Shown: positions 11,318 through 24,211 of the stretch, piece by piece
Layout: every line of letters begins with the position of its first letter
How positions within the stretch are numbered: position 1 is the stretch's first letter
Assembly (NCBI GenBank): GCA_949592205.1
Contig: CATIUR010000006.1
Span: 8,325,001 to 8,389,000 of the forward strand
Reading direction: 5' to 3'
DNA from: Helichrysum umbraculigerum
Lineage: Eukaryota > Streptophyta > Magnoliopsida > Asterales > Asteraceae
DNA: 64,000 bases
Program-made: the position numbers and the translations under genes
The notes under the pieces: model-generated
Databases searched by the model: none
Told to the model about the DNA's origin: nothing
What the model saw: only the letters and a program-made list of their open reading frames with translations

Positions 11318-14300
11318 ATGGAGATTAATGTGAAGAATATAGCGTTTGATCTCGATTTTCATCCTTCGAATCAGTTAGTTGCTGCTGGTTTAATCACTGG
11401 CAATCTTTTTGTGTAAGTCATCCTATATATAATCATTTGTTTTTTAAAAATTTTGTTTTTTTGTGCATAAATGTGCAAAGTACTAAGTTATTGAATGTTT
11501 ATATGTTACAGATATCGCTATGCTGAAGATTCTGAGCCTCAAAGGTCAGTATCTGATATCATGACACACGTCGTTTATGTATATATAAATTGTCTATGTT
11601 TGGTGAAAATGTTCATTGTACCAGCATACACTGCTAAGTGCATCCTGTTTGCTTTTGAAATATTGGTATAGCTGGAAAATTTCAATACGATTGACGAGAT
11701 TAAGAGCTTAAGACTGAAAGTCTGCAATCATTAATGGCATGTATGCTTGTGAAATGCAAAATGGGGTGTTTCGATTTGCCATTGGGAGGTTATTATTGTG
11801 ATTTTAAGAATTGGCATTAGTTGATAGTTAATTGCTTAAGCCATGACATTTATTTAATTATATATATTATCTCTTGGTGGGTTTTATTAGCTAAAGCTGT
11901 TTGTTTAAGGTGTTTTATCTTGCAATGATTAGATTTATAGAAACAAGATTTACGCGATTTATATTGATCTAGATTTTGTTGATATAATCTGGTTTTGTTT
12001 GACAACTATCATTTTAGGGTGTTGAAGGTTCGTGCACACAGTGAATCTTGTAGAGCTGTTAGATTTATCAACGAAGGACGTGGTAATGCACAACATTGTT
12101 TAAATACCATAAAACCATGATTGCCTTTTACTTTCTGACTTTCGTTTACTGTTTGTGGATATGTGTTTGCCATCAGTAATCCTCACTGGCTCTCCAGACT
12201 GTTCCATCTTGGCCACTGATATTGAAACGGGATCTCCTGTTGCTCGTCTTGAAAACTCTCATGAGTATGTGTCCTTATTTTCTACTAAAGGTGGATGATG
12301 TTTTTGTGATGACTAAGAATCAATATTAAATAATTATTTTCTTTGCAGGAAAGCTGTCAATCGGTTGGTTAATCTCACGGAAACAACAATAGCTTCTGGA
12401 GGTGACGAAGGTTGTATAAAGGTATCTTTCTTGTTATATTATGTTCACTCAAATCTCTTTTCATGACTTAACCTTTGTCAATCTTGGCTGACTTGTATCT
12501 ATCCTGTTGCATTCAAAGGTCAAGATTTTAAGATTATCAAAGTAGATGTTGCGATTTTAAACCTATCTATGTATTATTGAGTTGGTATAGGTTGTGTTTT
12601 AACTAAACTGGGCTAATCAAGATTTTTTTTAGCTAAAACAGGAAAAGGTCAAACAGGTTGAAAGTTCTCAAGCCCAATTTGAATGCATATAAGTATATAA
12701 CCTCCTAAATTGTGTATTTGAATAGGTTGAGTTGGTATTATTTAAACCTATTTATGTATTATTGAGTTGGTATAGGTTGTGTTTTAACTAAACTGGAATA
12801 ATCAAGATTTTTTAGCTAAAACAGGAAAAGGTCAAACAGGTTGAAAGTTCTCAAGCCCAATTTGAATGCATATAACCTTCTAAATTGTGTATTTGAATAG
12901 TGATGGATTATACTGTTTTTTTAGCTAGAATTAAGGCGTTAGTTGACTAAATTTTTTTTTAAAAGGTGGCCAAATGTTAGCAGGCCAATACCATTTGACT
13001 TGGCTCCTTTGGCCGTACAAGGAAATAAACTGCTAAGACCCCAACCAGTTTTGACCCGTATAGAAAATATTCTTTGTAAACGCCAACCTGTTTTGACCTG
13101 TTACGCGACCCACCTGACTGCCCATACTGCGAACTCTAAATCAGACCATTCTGAGTAGTGTTGCCTCTGATCTTCCTTGATTGTCTCTACTCACTGAGTC
13201 TGGATTTGTTATCTAATTTGACCCTTAAACGTAGGGCCGTAAATTGATCTTTTCAATTAACGTATATGTGATATTAATCTAGTGTAGGTATGGGATACAA
13301 GACAACAGTCCTGCTGCAACTCTTTTCAAGTTCATGAAGAGTATATCACTGATATGACCTTCGAGCCTGATTCCATGAAACTTTTAGGAACAAGGTAGTA
13401 GAAAATGCCCCTTCTTCTTTTCGGAAAGATTCTAAGAATGACTTTGCTTCTTCTGTTCCAAACAAAGAGTGTCCAGATTTTTGAAATTTTGACTTTCTAT
13501 TTGACCCAAGTATCTTCAGTTTGATGTTCTTACTTAATACCTTTTTATGTTGTGAAACTCTTCTTTAGTTTTTTACTAGAAGCAATACACTTCTATCATA
13601 TTTAACATTTCAATATTAAAAGTAAAGGTGTCATACAAATTGGTTGACTGTTACGTTGAATTGTAACTTAATTGTAACTGGTAAAATGGGGAATGATGGA
13701 AACATAGTCAAAAAGGAAATCGGCCAAACGGGTCAAAGTTGTCTGAAGTTTTTCATGTAGTACAATCCATAATGTTAGTTTATTAATGGATAGAATTTAC
13801 TTTCTTTCTTGATCAGTTGTCAGATTTTTAGCTGTTATATTTACCTTATGCTTCATTTGTTTGGAAGTTCATAAATGTTTCATGTTAATGTATGACATCA
13901 TTTGTTTTTATTTAACTTGTCTAGTGGAGATGGCACTCTATCTGTTAGTAATCTGCGAAGTAACAAGGTTGGATTTCTTTCTTTGGGATGCTTATGTAAG
14001 GTTATTTTACCTGCACTTGAATGGCTACATATCTTACATCGCTTATAATGATAATGATAGGTTCAAACCCGATCAGAGTTTTCTGAAGATGAGCCACTAT
14101 CAATAGTGATAATGAAGGTATGAATGTGCTTTATGTCATATTATTTTCAGAATTTGTTTTACTTATGCTGTGGTTTTGGTACTTAGAATGGTCGAAAAGT
14201 TATATGTGGAACTGAAAGTGGAACCCTGTTATTATACTCTTGGGGATTTTTCAAGGATTGCAGGTAATTCTAAATGGTTATAAGCTATTCCAATATTTGC

Positions 14301-16893
14301 AATTTGCTTTTGGAAATCTGAAGTTTTACTGCAGTACTAGAAGTGATATATGTGGGAAGTGTTGCTTACTAACCTATTTCTATTTTTTAGCGATCGCTTT
14401 ACGGCTCTGTCACCAAATCCAGTGAATGCGTTGTTGAAGGTGGGTTTTTAGTTTTTTATTTTATTCAAAGTTGAGATAAATTGAACATAGACCATCAATG
14501 TTATAAATGTATATTAAGGATTTGCCTCTTTCCATATTTTTTAGCTTGATGAAGATAGAGTCATCGCTGGAACTGAAAATGGTCTCATTAGGTGAGAAGG
14601 CTTTAGTAATTACCTTGTTTAATCAAGTTTTGTGTGTTCTAAGCTTCTGTTTGTATTTTGTTTAGTTTGGTGGGTATATTGCCGAACAGAGTAATTCAGC
14701 CAATTGCAGAGCACTCAGAGTATCCCGTTGAGCGTCTTGGTATGCCTCATCTATAGTTTGGATATGTATTGTCTCTTTTATATATAATCATCATATATGT
14801 AGCATATGTATTTGTGCTAGAGGAGACGGTTTCAACTCATTTATATGAAAGTTGGTCAATTTGGATTATATGTTATTGCTCGTAAAAGATTCAGGTAACA
14901 AAGAATTGGGCCAAACAGGTGATAATAGAGATGTTGCTACAAAAGAAATCGGCGATACGGGCTAAAAGTTGTCATAATCAAGTGTTTGCTTACAACCTAC
15001 TAAATTGCCTTATACATCAAAATTTGAGCAATTCTTATTCTTATAGCAGTTTATGTTATCATATTTAATATTTTCTTTACTCAGTAAAGTAAAGAAAAGT
15101 CTAAAAAAACAATGTTGGTCGGTTAACCCGACCCACCTGTTTTGACCAGCCATAAATTCTACCCATTTTGCTCTCTTATATAATCCGCCGGTTCTGCCTT
15201 TCCTTTTCTGTGTATGCGTAATAAATCCATCAGACTGATATGGGAACTACCTATATGTAATTGCCCATTTTAATATAATATTACTGAGGTGAATGCTAGT
15301 CATCTTCCATTCGAACTGGAACCTTGTAGAGGTTGTGGTTTCAACCAAATTTCATGAAAGTGGGCCAATTAGGGTTGTATTTGTTTAACATGTCAAACAA
15401 GTTAAGTTTAGAAGGTTGGCTAAAAATGAAATGGTTCAAATGGATCAAACGGATTGCATAATTAAAAATTCCATCAACGTATATTGAAATGCTTGCACCA
15501 TTCTAATTGTTAAATTGTTTTACTTAGAGATAAATATCTTTATTAGTTTGATAATATTGTTTTTAATCTTATTTAATATAATAACTAATTACAGAATTGT
15601 TGGTGGGCCTTCCCCAAACCTATTTTGACCTACCTGTGTGACCCACCTGTTTTGCCATCTCTAGATCTTGAATAATACATTCACTTAAATGTTAAGGTAG
15701 CTTTCTAGTTGCTACCCATTTGTAACATATGCTTTTTTTTTTCTTTTTTTTTTCTGTAGCATTATCTCATGATAGAAAGGTTCTTGGAAGCATATCACAC
15801 GATTCGATATTAAAGGTATGGTCTTTGTGTTCCTATGTTTTTTTTTTTTTGTTCTTTTATTTATTTATTGGGGAAGTGACTAACTGCACCATTTCTGTGT
15901 GCAGTTATGGGATATAGATAGTCTACTGCAAGATTCTGGAAAGACAGTAAAAGGTAAACCAGCTGCTGACAGTGATGATGATGAGATGGATATGGATACT
16001 GACAATGCTCCTCGAAAACCATCTAAAGGTAGTGTATTTACTTGATTGTTTTTAAACTCTAGTATAGTAAATGATTCTTGAAATTCACTGCATGAAACTT
16101 TTGCCCTCGTTTGGAAATAGTTATGTTATTTTTACACCTTTTTAGAATGTTAACTGAGTTGTGATTATTGTTTGACAATAAAATGAAGGCATATTTTGCA
16201 AGTTTTTGTCAATTTTATAAAATAAAAGAAAAGAAGATACAAATTTAAAACCGGAAGTCGGATGGTTTAGGCCTCACTATGAAAATGACTACTCTTTCTG
16301 CAATAAAAATATCAAACCATTCTTGATTCATTATGCAATTGCAAAATTGGAGAAATAAGAATTAAAACATACTGCCTAGAACAAGTAATAAAGAACTAGC
16401 ATAGACCCGCGCTATGCAGCGGATAAGTTTATGAAATTCATCAAGAATAATTGTGATTTGCTGTTAGATAATTTGTTTTATCGAAAAAACAACCAGAAAT
16501 AATTCACTCCCAATTGATCAATACTTCATTAGTCAACATTAGTAGGAAACATTTGACTAATTGTATTATTTTCAAAATTCATAATGTTTATATATAGACA
16601 GTAGTACATACCATTTGATAAGGGTATTTATGTCTTTTCCAATCTTTAAAATTATAATTTTGTAAAGAAAAGTCCTACTTTATAAGGGTGTATGATAAAG
16701 GTAGCAGTGATTCCAAAATACCAAATTTGTCTTAACCTGATCATTTTTGGAAAGCATCTTTGAATGCAGACTGTTCATGCACACATGTAACATTGCATAA
16801 ATTTGCTTCTTTACCCTTTTAGGTTTAAAGAGGAAAAGCAACGCAGGAGCCCAAGGCCTCGATAACTCAAGTAATTTCTTTGAGGATTTGTAG
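11318..16893 (+). CDS. WDR55: WD40-repeat protein, WDR55 homolog (15 exons, intact)
   Basis: Exons read from splice sites and frame: 11318-11412, 11512-11544, 12018-12082, 12177-12264, 12349-12421, 13288-13394, 13925-13967, 14061-14117, 14187-14263, 14391-14439, 14545-14591, 14666-14739, 15760-15815, 15905-16028 and 16823-16893. They sum to 1,059 bases, giving 352 codons plus TAG, essentially the length of Arabidopsis WDR55. The N-terminus (MEINVKNIAFDLDFHPS), a run of WD40 blades (for example TGSPDCSILATDIETG and VWDTRQQSCC), the YSWGFFKDCSDRF segment and an acidic DSDDDEMDMD tail ending in NFFEDL are all diagnostic. In Arabidopsis WDR55 binds DDB1 of CUL4 ubiquitin ligases and is needed for gametogenesis and embryo patterning. 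All introns appear GT-AG and no frame break is seen. Introns 5, 12 and 14 are swollen by repeats. Confidence 0.95.
12556..12900. repeat. Tandem duplication (185-bp period) in WDR55 intron 5
   Basis: Two copies start at about 12556 and 12741, each containing TATGTATTATTGAGTTGG, AGCTAAAACAGGAAAAGG and a GTGTATTTGAATAG end. They differ by a few substitutions and a short indel. The duplication lies wholly within the intron and leaves the splice sites unaffected. Confidence 0.85.
14825..15665. repeat. Two related non-coding repeat copies in WDR55 intron 12
   Basis: Segments at about 14825-15185 and 15335-15665 share a 5' part (GGTTTCAAC...TTT-ATGAAAG-TGG-CAATT) and a 3' part (TTTTGACC near GACCCACCTGTTTTG). 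They look like two diverged copies of one small non-autonomous element. The ends are not clear. Confidence 0.5.
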
Positions 16894-17672
16894 TTTGTAC
16901 TCATGGTAAGTTGGATCATGTAACCATGCAAAAAGGCACTCAACGTGCTGAAAAAGGGAAATACAGTTGTTGCCTTTTCTGTCAAGCTATGTGATGCTGG
17001 GGTTTATACTTTTTCTGAGTGATTTCACACATCTTTCTAAAACATCCGTAGACAAGTTCTATCGGTTTGCATATTTTTGTTTCCTTAGTAATCATAAAGC
17101 TTAGTTGTACGGTCATCGGAAAGTTGTCATAGAAGATCTTTTTATTTGTTTGTTATTCGTCGTATTTTACATTTTGGAGAGAATGTCGGTTGTGTACGGG
17201 CTGGTAATGGCTCGAAGTAGGTGATACTTTACAGTGGTTCAAAAGGATTGAGTTGACATTTTCACTTTTTCTCCATGTCGTTAAACCAACAATATGTGTT
17301 AGTAGTTGCAATAGTCTAGTTTGTTGTGATAAAATGATGCATGAAGTTTTGCATTTTTAACTACATTTTGGAAAAATGTTCACTCGTTTGCATATCATTG
17401 GTATTTTTTGTCTACTTTCAAAATGTTGATCTTTCAGAAAACTCAACAAATCCAGGCTAGATTGTTCATATATTAATTTGTCCTATATATTGGTTCGAAA
17501 TCTCAGTATTTTGATCATTTTATAAGCTACAGTGTAAAGTCTAATGTTAACATAAGCCGGTAAGCTATGTTATGAGAAGACAAATTTGCTACTATATTGA
17601 GACATTGGGTTATTGACTATAGAGTAGTATATATAATCACATTCAGTTCTAAACGAAGATAATTGCATTCAG
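16894..17672. other. WDR55 3' UTR and intergenic DNA
   Basis: The sequence after the WDR55 stop is AT-rich and without coding content. Several AATAAA-like words are present, but a cleavage site cannot be chosen. No mobile-element ends were recognised. Confidence 0.5.
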
Positions 17673-17876
17673 TTATTGTACTTCAGAAGCTCTACTTTGT
17701 GCATTAATGTCATCTCGAGCTGATTGATGGAAAACTTCCACAAATTTTCCATTCTTCATGCACTCTTCTTCAGGAGCATGCAAATTATCATCAATGGTAA
17801 TAGCTGCATGTTTTCTCCCATTTGGACCCTGCAAAATGTTCCCTCTTACTTTCATATGCTCATTGTCGTGCACCAT
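17673..17876 (-). CDS. Small unrecognised ORF or exon (67 codons), upstream region cut by an LTR
   Basis: The frame begins MVHDNEHMKVRG and ends SRASEVQ. It is hydrophilic, with no signal peptide or membrane segment, and I do not recognise it. Its composition looks more like real coding sequence than the surrounding AT-rich DNA. The start lies only a few bases from an LTR insertion at about 17881. The pre-insertion sequence, with the other flank at 24212, would continue upstream of the ATG without the LTR. A GTACAA near the end could be a splice donor, so this may be one exon of a larger minus-strand gene lying between WDR55 and the LTR nest. It could also be spurious. Confidence 0.3.
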   Translation of the reverse strand: MVHDNEHMKVRGNILQGPNGRKHAAITIDDNLHAPEEECMKNGKFVEVFHQSARDDINAQSRASEVQ

Positions 17877-19205
17877 CAGTTTGTAACACCCTAAATTCCA
17901 AAAGTATTATTGTGATAAAAGCGAAATAAATTGTTTTAGATTATTATTATTATTTTAAGTGGTATAAAATAATAATAATTGTGGTCGGTTTTAAAGTTCC
18001 AGACAATGATAATCACGGGGAGTAAAATTTAACATGTATATCTGTCTAGTTACATATTTGTACGTATATATCTTCTGTTCATTCTAAAAGTTCCAAAAAA
18101 CTTAACCAGGAAGAAAGAAAATACGCAGAACCTTAAACCCTTAACCAAAATCGTTCCAAAACATCAAATTGAAGCTAGAGAACGTGAATTCATTAGTGAT
18201 TAATCATTTCTAACACAAGGTAATTATGATTCTTGTTTAATTTTGAGTTTAAACTTTGAGTTTCATGAGGTTTAAACAATCAAGGGTTTCTAGAATGAAA
18301 TTAGGGTTTATTATGATGAATTAGTGGTGTATAAGGGTATATATGATGATGGTTAACATTAATTCAAGGTAAAAATTGATAATTTGAATTGTGTGTTTAA
18401 TAATCAAAATGGGTTTTGATCAAATGAGTATGATTTGGTGTTAATTCACTTTAATTAGTGGTTAGAGATGTTGGAGTGTTATTAATGAAAATTGAAGTAT
18501 TGAATTAAGTGGCTAAATACTTGGGTTAATTATGATCATGATAGTGATTATAGTTAAGTTGATAAAATGATATAATGAAGTAATGATTAAAGTAATCAAA
18601 CGTTAAAAGTGATTATAGTGATGATTAGTGATGTTCTAATGATAATTGAAGTAGTTATACAAGTGATTAAGCCATGTAAAGGGTTATGACCTAATTAATG
18701 GAGTGATGAACTTAATGAGTTAATATGAATCAATGATGTTTAAAGTGGTTCTTCATAACCTTGGATTGGTTTATGTTGAATTTGATAAGTTAGTGATAAT
18801 CAAGGTGATTATGAAAGTGATGAAATAGTTGAAATAAAGATAATCATGTGAAAAGAGAGGCTATGTGTAGCTTGATCAATCCAAAGGGGTGATGGATTGA
18901 TGATTGTGATTAGTTGATTTTGATGATCATTAGTTGTTAAATGTGTTGTTGTGTTGATATGCTATATGCTAGGTGATCAAGATAGGTGGCATTCTAAATC
19001 AAGTGTGAAATCATGCAATTGCCTAAAAAGCAAATGTGAATGATATGGGGGTTAAATGGGTAATGATTGTGTGTTCCGGATTGTTTCCGAGCAAGAGGTT
19101 CATACAATCATGTGGTGAATGGTTGTTTCTTATTTTGTTTATAATTGTTGTTTAATTATGAAGTTGTTGTGGCATGTTATGTTGAATACGTGCTAGATGA
19201 ATTGT

Positions 19206-22166
19206 TGAAACGCCCCAAATTCGTGAACAATTTTTTTTTCCATACAAACATCCCATTGATCTTAACTTACTTCACAATTCATATTATATATATTTCATAT
19301 TCAACCTTGGACTTAAAACCGATTTTCTGATTTTATACATGCATACGCGATCCAAGTTTTTGAGTTAGGATCGCGTACCAAAGAACAAAAGTCCACTGAT
19401 CACAAAATACATTGACATACGCGATCCAGAAATTCTTCTGGGATCGCGTACCCATGCCTAAATCTGAAACTCAGCAAAACTCAACTTTTTAACCAAATTC
19501 AAATGCGCATAACTTTTAACTCGTTAAGAGTTAGACCACCAAATTTTGCAGGCATATCCAACATGCCAAAATGAAACTTTCCATTTTTACACTTTTTCAA
19601 AATACGCGTTTAACGAGAAAACGGCCGTATAACCAATTTATGGTCATTTTGGACCATTTTGGTTGACAAGTCATATTCCAACGGGCATTGATCCCTACAC
19701 CACTACTTTTTATCGATACACCACTTTTATGCTTTACAGTGTTGTACAGTACAAGACTATAAAGCATGTTTGGTGGTGTATGGATAAAAAGTAGTGGTAT
19801 ATGGATCACTCCCCTATTCCAAATGGCTTGTTTTCAGATTCCCAACTTTTACCCACATATTCTATGATACATTTGACACGTGTGAGCGTATTCATCAACA
19901 TCATACACCCACTCTAACCCGTTTTAACTCCTTTGACCCATTTGGTGTCCATTTGGATACTTTCACCAAATCTAATCCATTTTAACCATATGATACATGA
20001 TTTCAATTCATTTAAACAACATGCCATAATTCTTTATTCATGATCACTCAAATGAGCCAATTCTAACAACAATATTTCATGACACTTTGATCATAAGTTT
20101 ACTATAACCATGATCAATAAACAACATGACACTTTAATCATAAGTTTACTATAACCATGATCAATACACACATTATTCCACATCTAACAACAATTACCAT
20201 TATACAATATTTCATGACCCAATTCGACACCATCATATTCCACTTTGACTTTATCAAGTCAAAGATACACTTTTACACAAAATTGACACGTTACACTTTA
20301 TTTCATCAACATTATTTTAAAGGTGTCTTTTTGGACGATTTACACAAGTGATAATTCATAACGATAATTCAAAAGGAAGAGAAGCTTGACTAACCACATT
20401 GCAAGCTCCATCCACGCTACTCCCTTATAGTCATATTTCATCCAATTGTTTCAACCGAACCAAATACCTACACTATGAAACCACTAAAACGGGTAAGCAT
20501 AAAGATTAGTGAGCTTATGAGCAATTAAATGAATAATCCACAAATACAATAACATATTTCGTTTATCAAAACCACTTATCTGATTTCCACAAATACTACG
20601 AAACGATTGTAAAGATTCTCTTTATTTCGTAAGGATCCGCGGTCCAATGGACACAAGTAAGCAAGGCACCAATTCTCATCAAAATGGATACCAAGCTTAA
20701 TAGATACAAGTAGTGCTAGGCACTTATTTCGTAATCACTAATTATTTTGTAATGATACAATCTCTACAAATTGCTCATTCCACAACATCCACAAAATCAT
20801 CATATCACTCAACATACCGATCACTAAATCAATCACCAAACATCTTAGCACGAAACACAAAACATAATATCACCACAACATATAAAACCAATATCCTAAT
20901 AACCACAAATAGAAACAAGATACGAAACCAACAATAATCCACAATTAAAAGACAAAATAAGATACAAACAACTATCACTTGATTGTATGAACCTCTTGCT
21001 CATAAGTAATCCGGGACATACAATCATTACTCATTTAATTCCCATAACACTCACCTTTGCTTTTTAGGCGAATGCATGATGTCACATCCAAATAGCCAAA
21101 CCACCGTTCTTGATCACTTAGCATATAACCTATCGATACAATAACACATTTAATAACTAGAAATCATTATAATCAATACATCAACATTATCAATCCATTA
21201 CCCTTTTTGGATTGATCATATTACACCTAATCCTTTATTTCATAATTCTTTTTATTTCATTATTTGTATAATCACTTTAATGATTACTTCTTATCATAAT
21301 TCAAGATTTATCATAAACCAATTCCAAGGTTATGAAAATTATATTAAACATCCTTAATTCGTATTAACTTCTTAAAATTCATTATTCCATTACTTATTCC
21401 ATAGTCATAAACATGACTTAATCACTTATAATTCTATTTCAATCATCACTAATGATCATCATGATCATTTTATTAACTTAATCATAATCATCCTCATAAT
21501 CATAATTAATCCAATTGCTTAATCCTTTGATTCATTATTTCAATATCCTTTAATCATATTCCAACAACATCTTTAAACACTAATCAAAGTGTATTAACAC
21601 CAAAACATATCCATATGATCAAAACCTACTTTGATCATTAATCCTACAAATCAATTAATCCATTTTTGGATCAAATTCATGTTATTCATTATCATAAACA
21701 CACTTATACATTAATAATTCATCATAATACACTTCAATTTCAACCTGGAAACCATTAATCATTCATAGTATTCAAAATCCCCATGAAACCCTAAGTTATA
21801 GTTCAAAATTAGAAAGAATCATGATTACCTTAGGTTTAGAATGATTAATTGATGATAAATTCATGTTCTCCAGCTTCAATTTCGGGTTTAGAATCAATTT
21901 TAGTTTAGGATTTAGGGTTTGTACGTGATTTCTTTTGTTCGTGAAGCTCCTGGACGTTTGAAAATGATAAGGATGATAAATGATACGTACATACAGATAT
22001 AATAGATATATATGTGTTTTAATTTTATTCCCCGTGATTACCATTGTCTGGAACTTTAAAACCGACATACAATTATTACTATTTTATTTCACCTAAAGTA
22101 AATATAATTTAAAACAATTACTATTACTTTATTCACAATATTACTTTTGGATTTTGGGATGTTACA
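19206..22166 (-). repeat. Full-length inverted LTR of the same family (3' LTR, minus)
   Basis: On the + strand it begins TGAAACGCCCCAAATTC and ends GGGATGTTACA. Read on the minus strand it starts TGTAACATCCC, and a purine tract (GTGAGGGAGAGT) sits immediately before it at 22167-22180. It is therefore the 3' LTR of a minus-strand element whose internal region is the DNA to its right. Its inner sequence aligns in reverse complement with the + LTR pieces on both sides (for example CATAACTTTTAACTCGTT near 19507 versus 23850-23870). It carries its own GC-rich cluster (ACGCGATCC / GGATCGCGT, 19343-19452). Confidence 0.75.
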
Positions 22167-22607
22167 ACTCTCCCTCACTTATTTCATTCGTGTCCTCACG
22201 AATGTCACTCGTATAGATTCGTATTAATACTTTCTCTACATATGCGGAAGCGTTTATCTCATATATAATACTTTACACAATCAATTGATTCATAACATGA
22301 ATGTACACCACTCATGTATCCACGAAATCTCTTTTAGTCATATTTCATTTTAGTTCCAGACACTTCATTTCGTATTTATTTCATTAGATACATTCCCTTC
22401 ATCTTAGCACAAACTGTGCATATATACAATCCACATAGACATGTACATTTTATTTTATTAATTTACACACAACCGGTGTATATTTCAATTTAATCCATCC
22501 TAAGCACATAATTTGTGCTTTTAATTCTATTCATCTCGTTAGCACAGAATACAACATCCAGCACAATGTGCAATAATATCAACTATTGATAAAACTTGTG
22601 ATATGTG
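22167..22607 (-). mobile_element. Internal remnant with polypurine tract of the inverted element
   Basis: This is the PPT plus about 430 non-coding bases of 3' internal region, cut off where the + strand LTR resumes. A near-identical copy lies at 35812-36252 in the second segmental copy. No coding frame is present. Confidence 0.6.
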
Positions 22608-23927
22608 TATTCCGGATTGCTTCCGAGCAAGAGGTTCATACAATCAAGTAGTGTATTATCTTGTTTCAAATCGTTGATTATTGTTGTTATGGCACATTAC
22701 GTAGATTTCGTGCTAATATGATTAGTGTTGACAGAGTTGTTGATATGTAGAAGATTACATGGATTATGTGGAATGAGCAGTGTGTAGGGATTCAGTGATG
22801 TTGTTATAATATGCATACTATTGACCGCGGAACTGCATATGTGGTTTAGCTAACTACAGTTAGCATTATAGTGTTGAGCTTGGTATGCATATCGACGTGG
22901 TATGGTGCCTTGCATACGTGGTTATATTGGACGCAGATCCGTATGGTGTTTTATCTCTACAATTGCTCATTAGTTATTTGCATAAGAAAGTATATGTTGT
23001 TAATATTTGCTAAGCGTTGATTTAATGTTGTTTATGTGAATTATTCATTTAATTGCTCGTATGCTCATTAAGCTTTATGCATACCCCTTTCAGTGGTTTT
23101 ATGTTGTAGGTGTATGGTTCGGTTGAACCAATTGGATAAAATACGGTTGCAAGAAGGTAGCGTGGATTGGAGCTTGCAATGTGGTTAGACAAGATTCTTC
23201 TTCTTTTGAATTGTCGTTATGTTTATCACTTGTGTAAATCGCCCAAAAGATACATTTTTAAGTTATGTTGTTGATTAAAGTGTAAAGCGTCTAGTTGTTG
23301 AAAAGTGTGCCTTTGACTTGGCAAAGTCAAAGTTGAATGTGGTAGTGTCAAATTGGGCAAGATCATGTTATAAAGTGATAAAAGTGATTAGTTGTGAAAG
23401 TGTATGATTTTGATCATATTTGGATGAAAATGTGATTTATGTGTCAAAAGTGGTATTTTGGCTCAATTGCGTGGTAATGAGTCATTTGTCATGTTGAGTT
23501 GTAAAAAGAAAGTGAAATCGAGTGTTAAATGATTAATATGTGGTTGTTTTGGTGAAAGTGTCCAAATGGACACTAAACGGGTCAAATTATGAAAGTAAAC
23601 CAAAAATATAGGTATGGTACTTTTGTTGATGGTTTACGACTCTGTGTTTGTGGTGGAACATGTTGGCAAAATGTTCGAGTGAGACTAAAAGTCATTTGGA
23701 ATATGATTTGGTTGAAAAAGTGGTCCAAAATGACCATATATTGGTCATACGTCCGAAATTGTCATTATTGTGAAATTTGATAAAAGTGTAAAAATGGAAA
23801 GTTTATTATGTCATAGTGGAGGTGTATGCAAAATTTCAGGTCTTAACTCTCAACGAGTTAAAAGTTATGCACGTCGAAAGTTCGCATTTTAAAACTTGGT
23901 TGCTGCTGTGCAGAAACCTTACCCGGC

Positions 23928-24050
23928 GGGTAACCCTTACCCCGGGGCCCCTATCCGGCGGGTAACTCTGTTCAAACGGGTAGCTTATGTACAAATCATG
24001 ACAGCGAAATTTGGGGTTGGAGTTTTTGGAGTCTACCCAGCGGGTACCCA
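23928..24050. repeat. GC-rich ACCCGGCGGGTA cluster in the LTR
   Basis: Repeated words are TTACCCGGCGGGTAAC, CCGGCGGGTAAC, ACGGGTAG and CCCAGCGGGTACCC in about 120 bases of otherwise AT-rich LTR. The second copy is at 37565-37695, with GTAGCTAG replacing GTACCCAG. Confidence 0.75.
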
Positions 24051-24211
24051 GCCTTTTTGGTATCTTTTGTTTTAAAGTTACATTTTAATAGTTTGAGTTA
24101 TGTGGGGATCTAATATGTATACGAATAATTTATGGAATGATGTTAATAGTGTTTTAACCGTAAAAAAAAAAAAAAAAAAAAAAAAAATTCCTAAAATTTT
24201 AGGGCGTTTCA

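Larger units (their letters stand above)
17882..24211 (+). mobile_element. LTR (family P/Q) in + orientation, broken by an inverted relative
   Basis: The left end is TGTAACACCCTAAATTCC and the right end is AGGGCGTTTCA. The flanks share TCAGT(T): 17876-17881 on the left, 24212-24217 on the right. Its 5' part (17882-19205) and 3' part (about 22608-24211) read as one LTR of about 2.8 kb, except that a segment of about 140 bases (around CCGGATTG-TTCCGAGCAAG) occurs on both sides of the break. Between them lies an inverted LTR of the same family (19206-22166) plus 440 bases of its internal region. The 3' part carries a GC-rich ACCCGGCGGGTA cluster and an A-tract of about 29 bases near 24158. It looks like a solo LTR later invaded or rearranged. 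Exact target duplication length is ambiguous (5 or 6, at most 8 bases). Confidence 0.65.

Noticed and set aside
13861..14106. 81-codon + ORF across WDR55 exons 7 and 8
   Set aside because: It reads through the intron in the wrong frame. The spliced WDR55 model explains the region.
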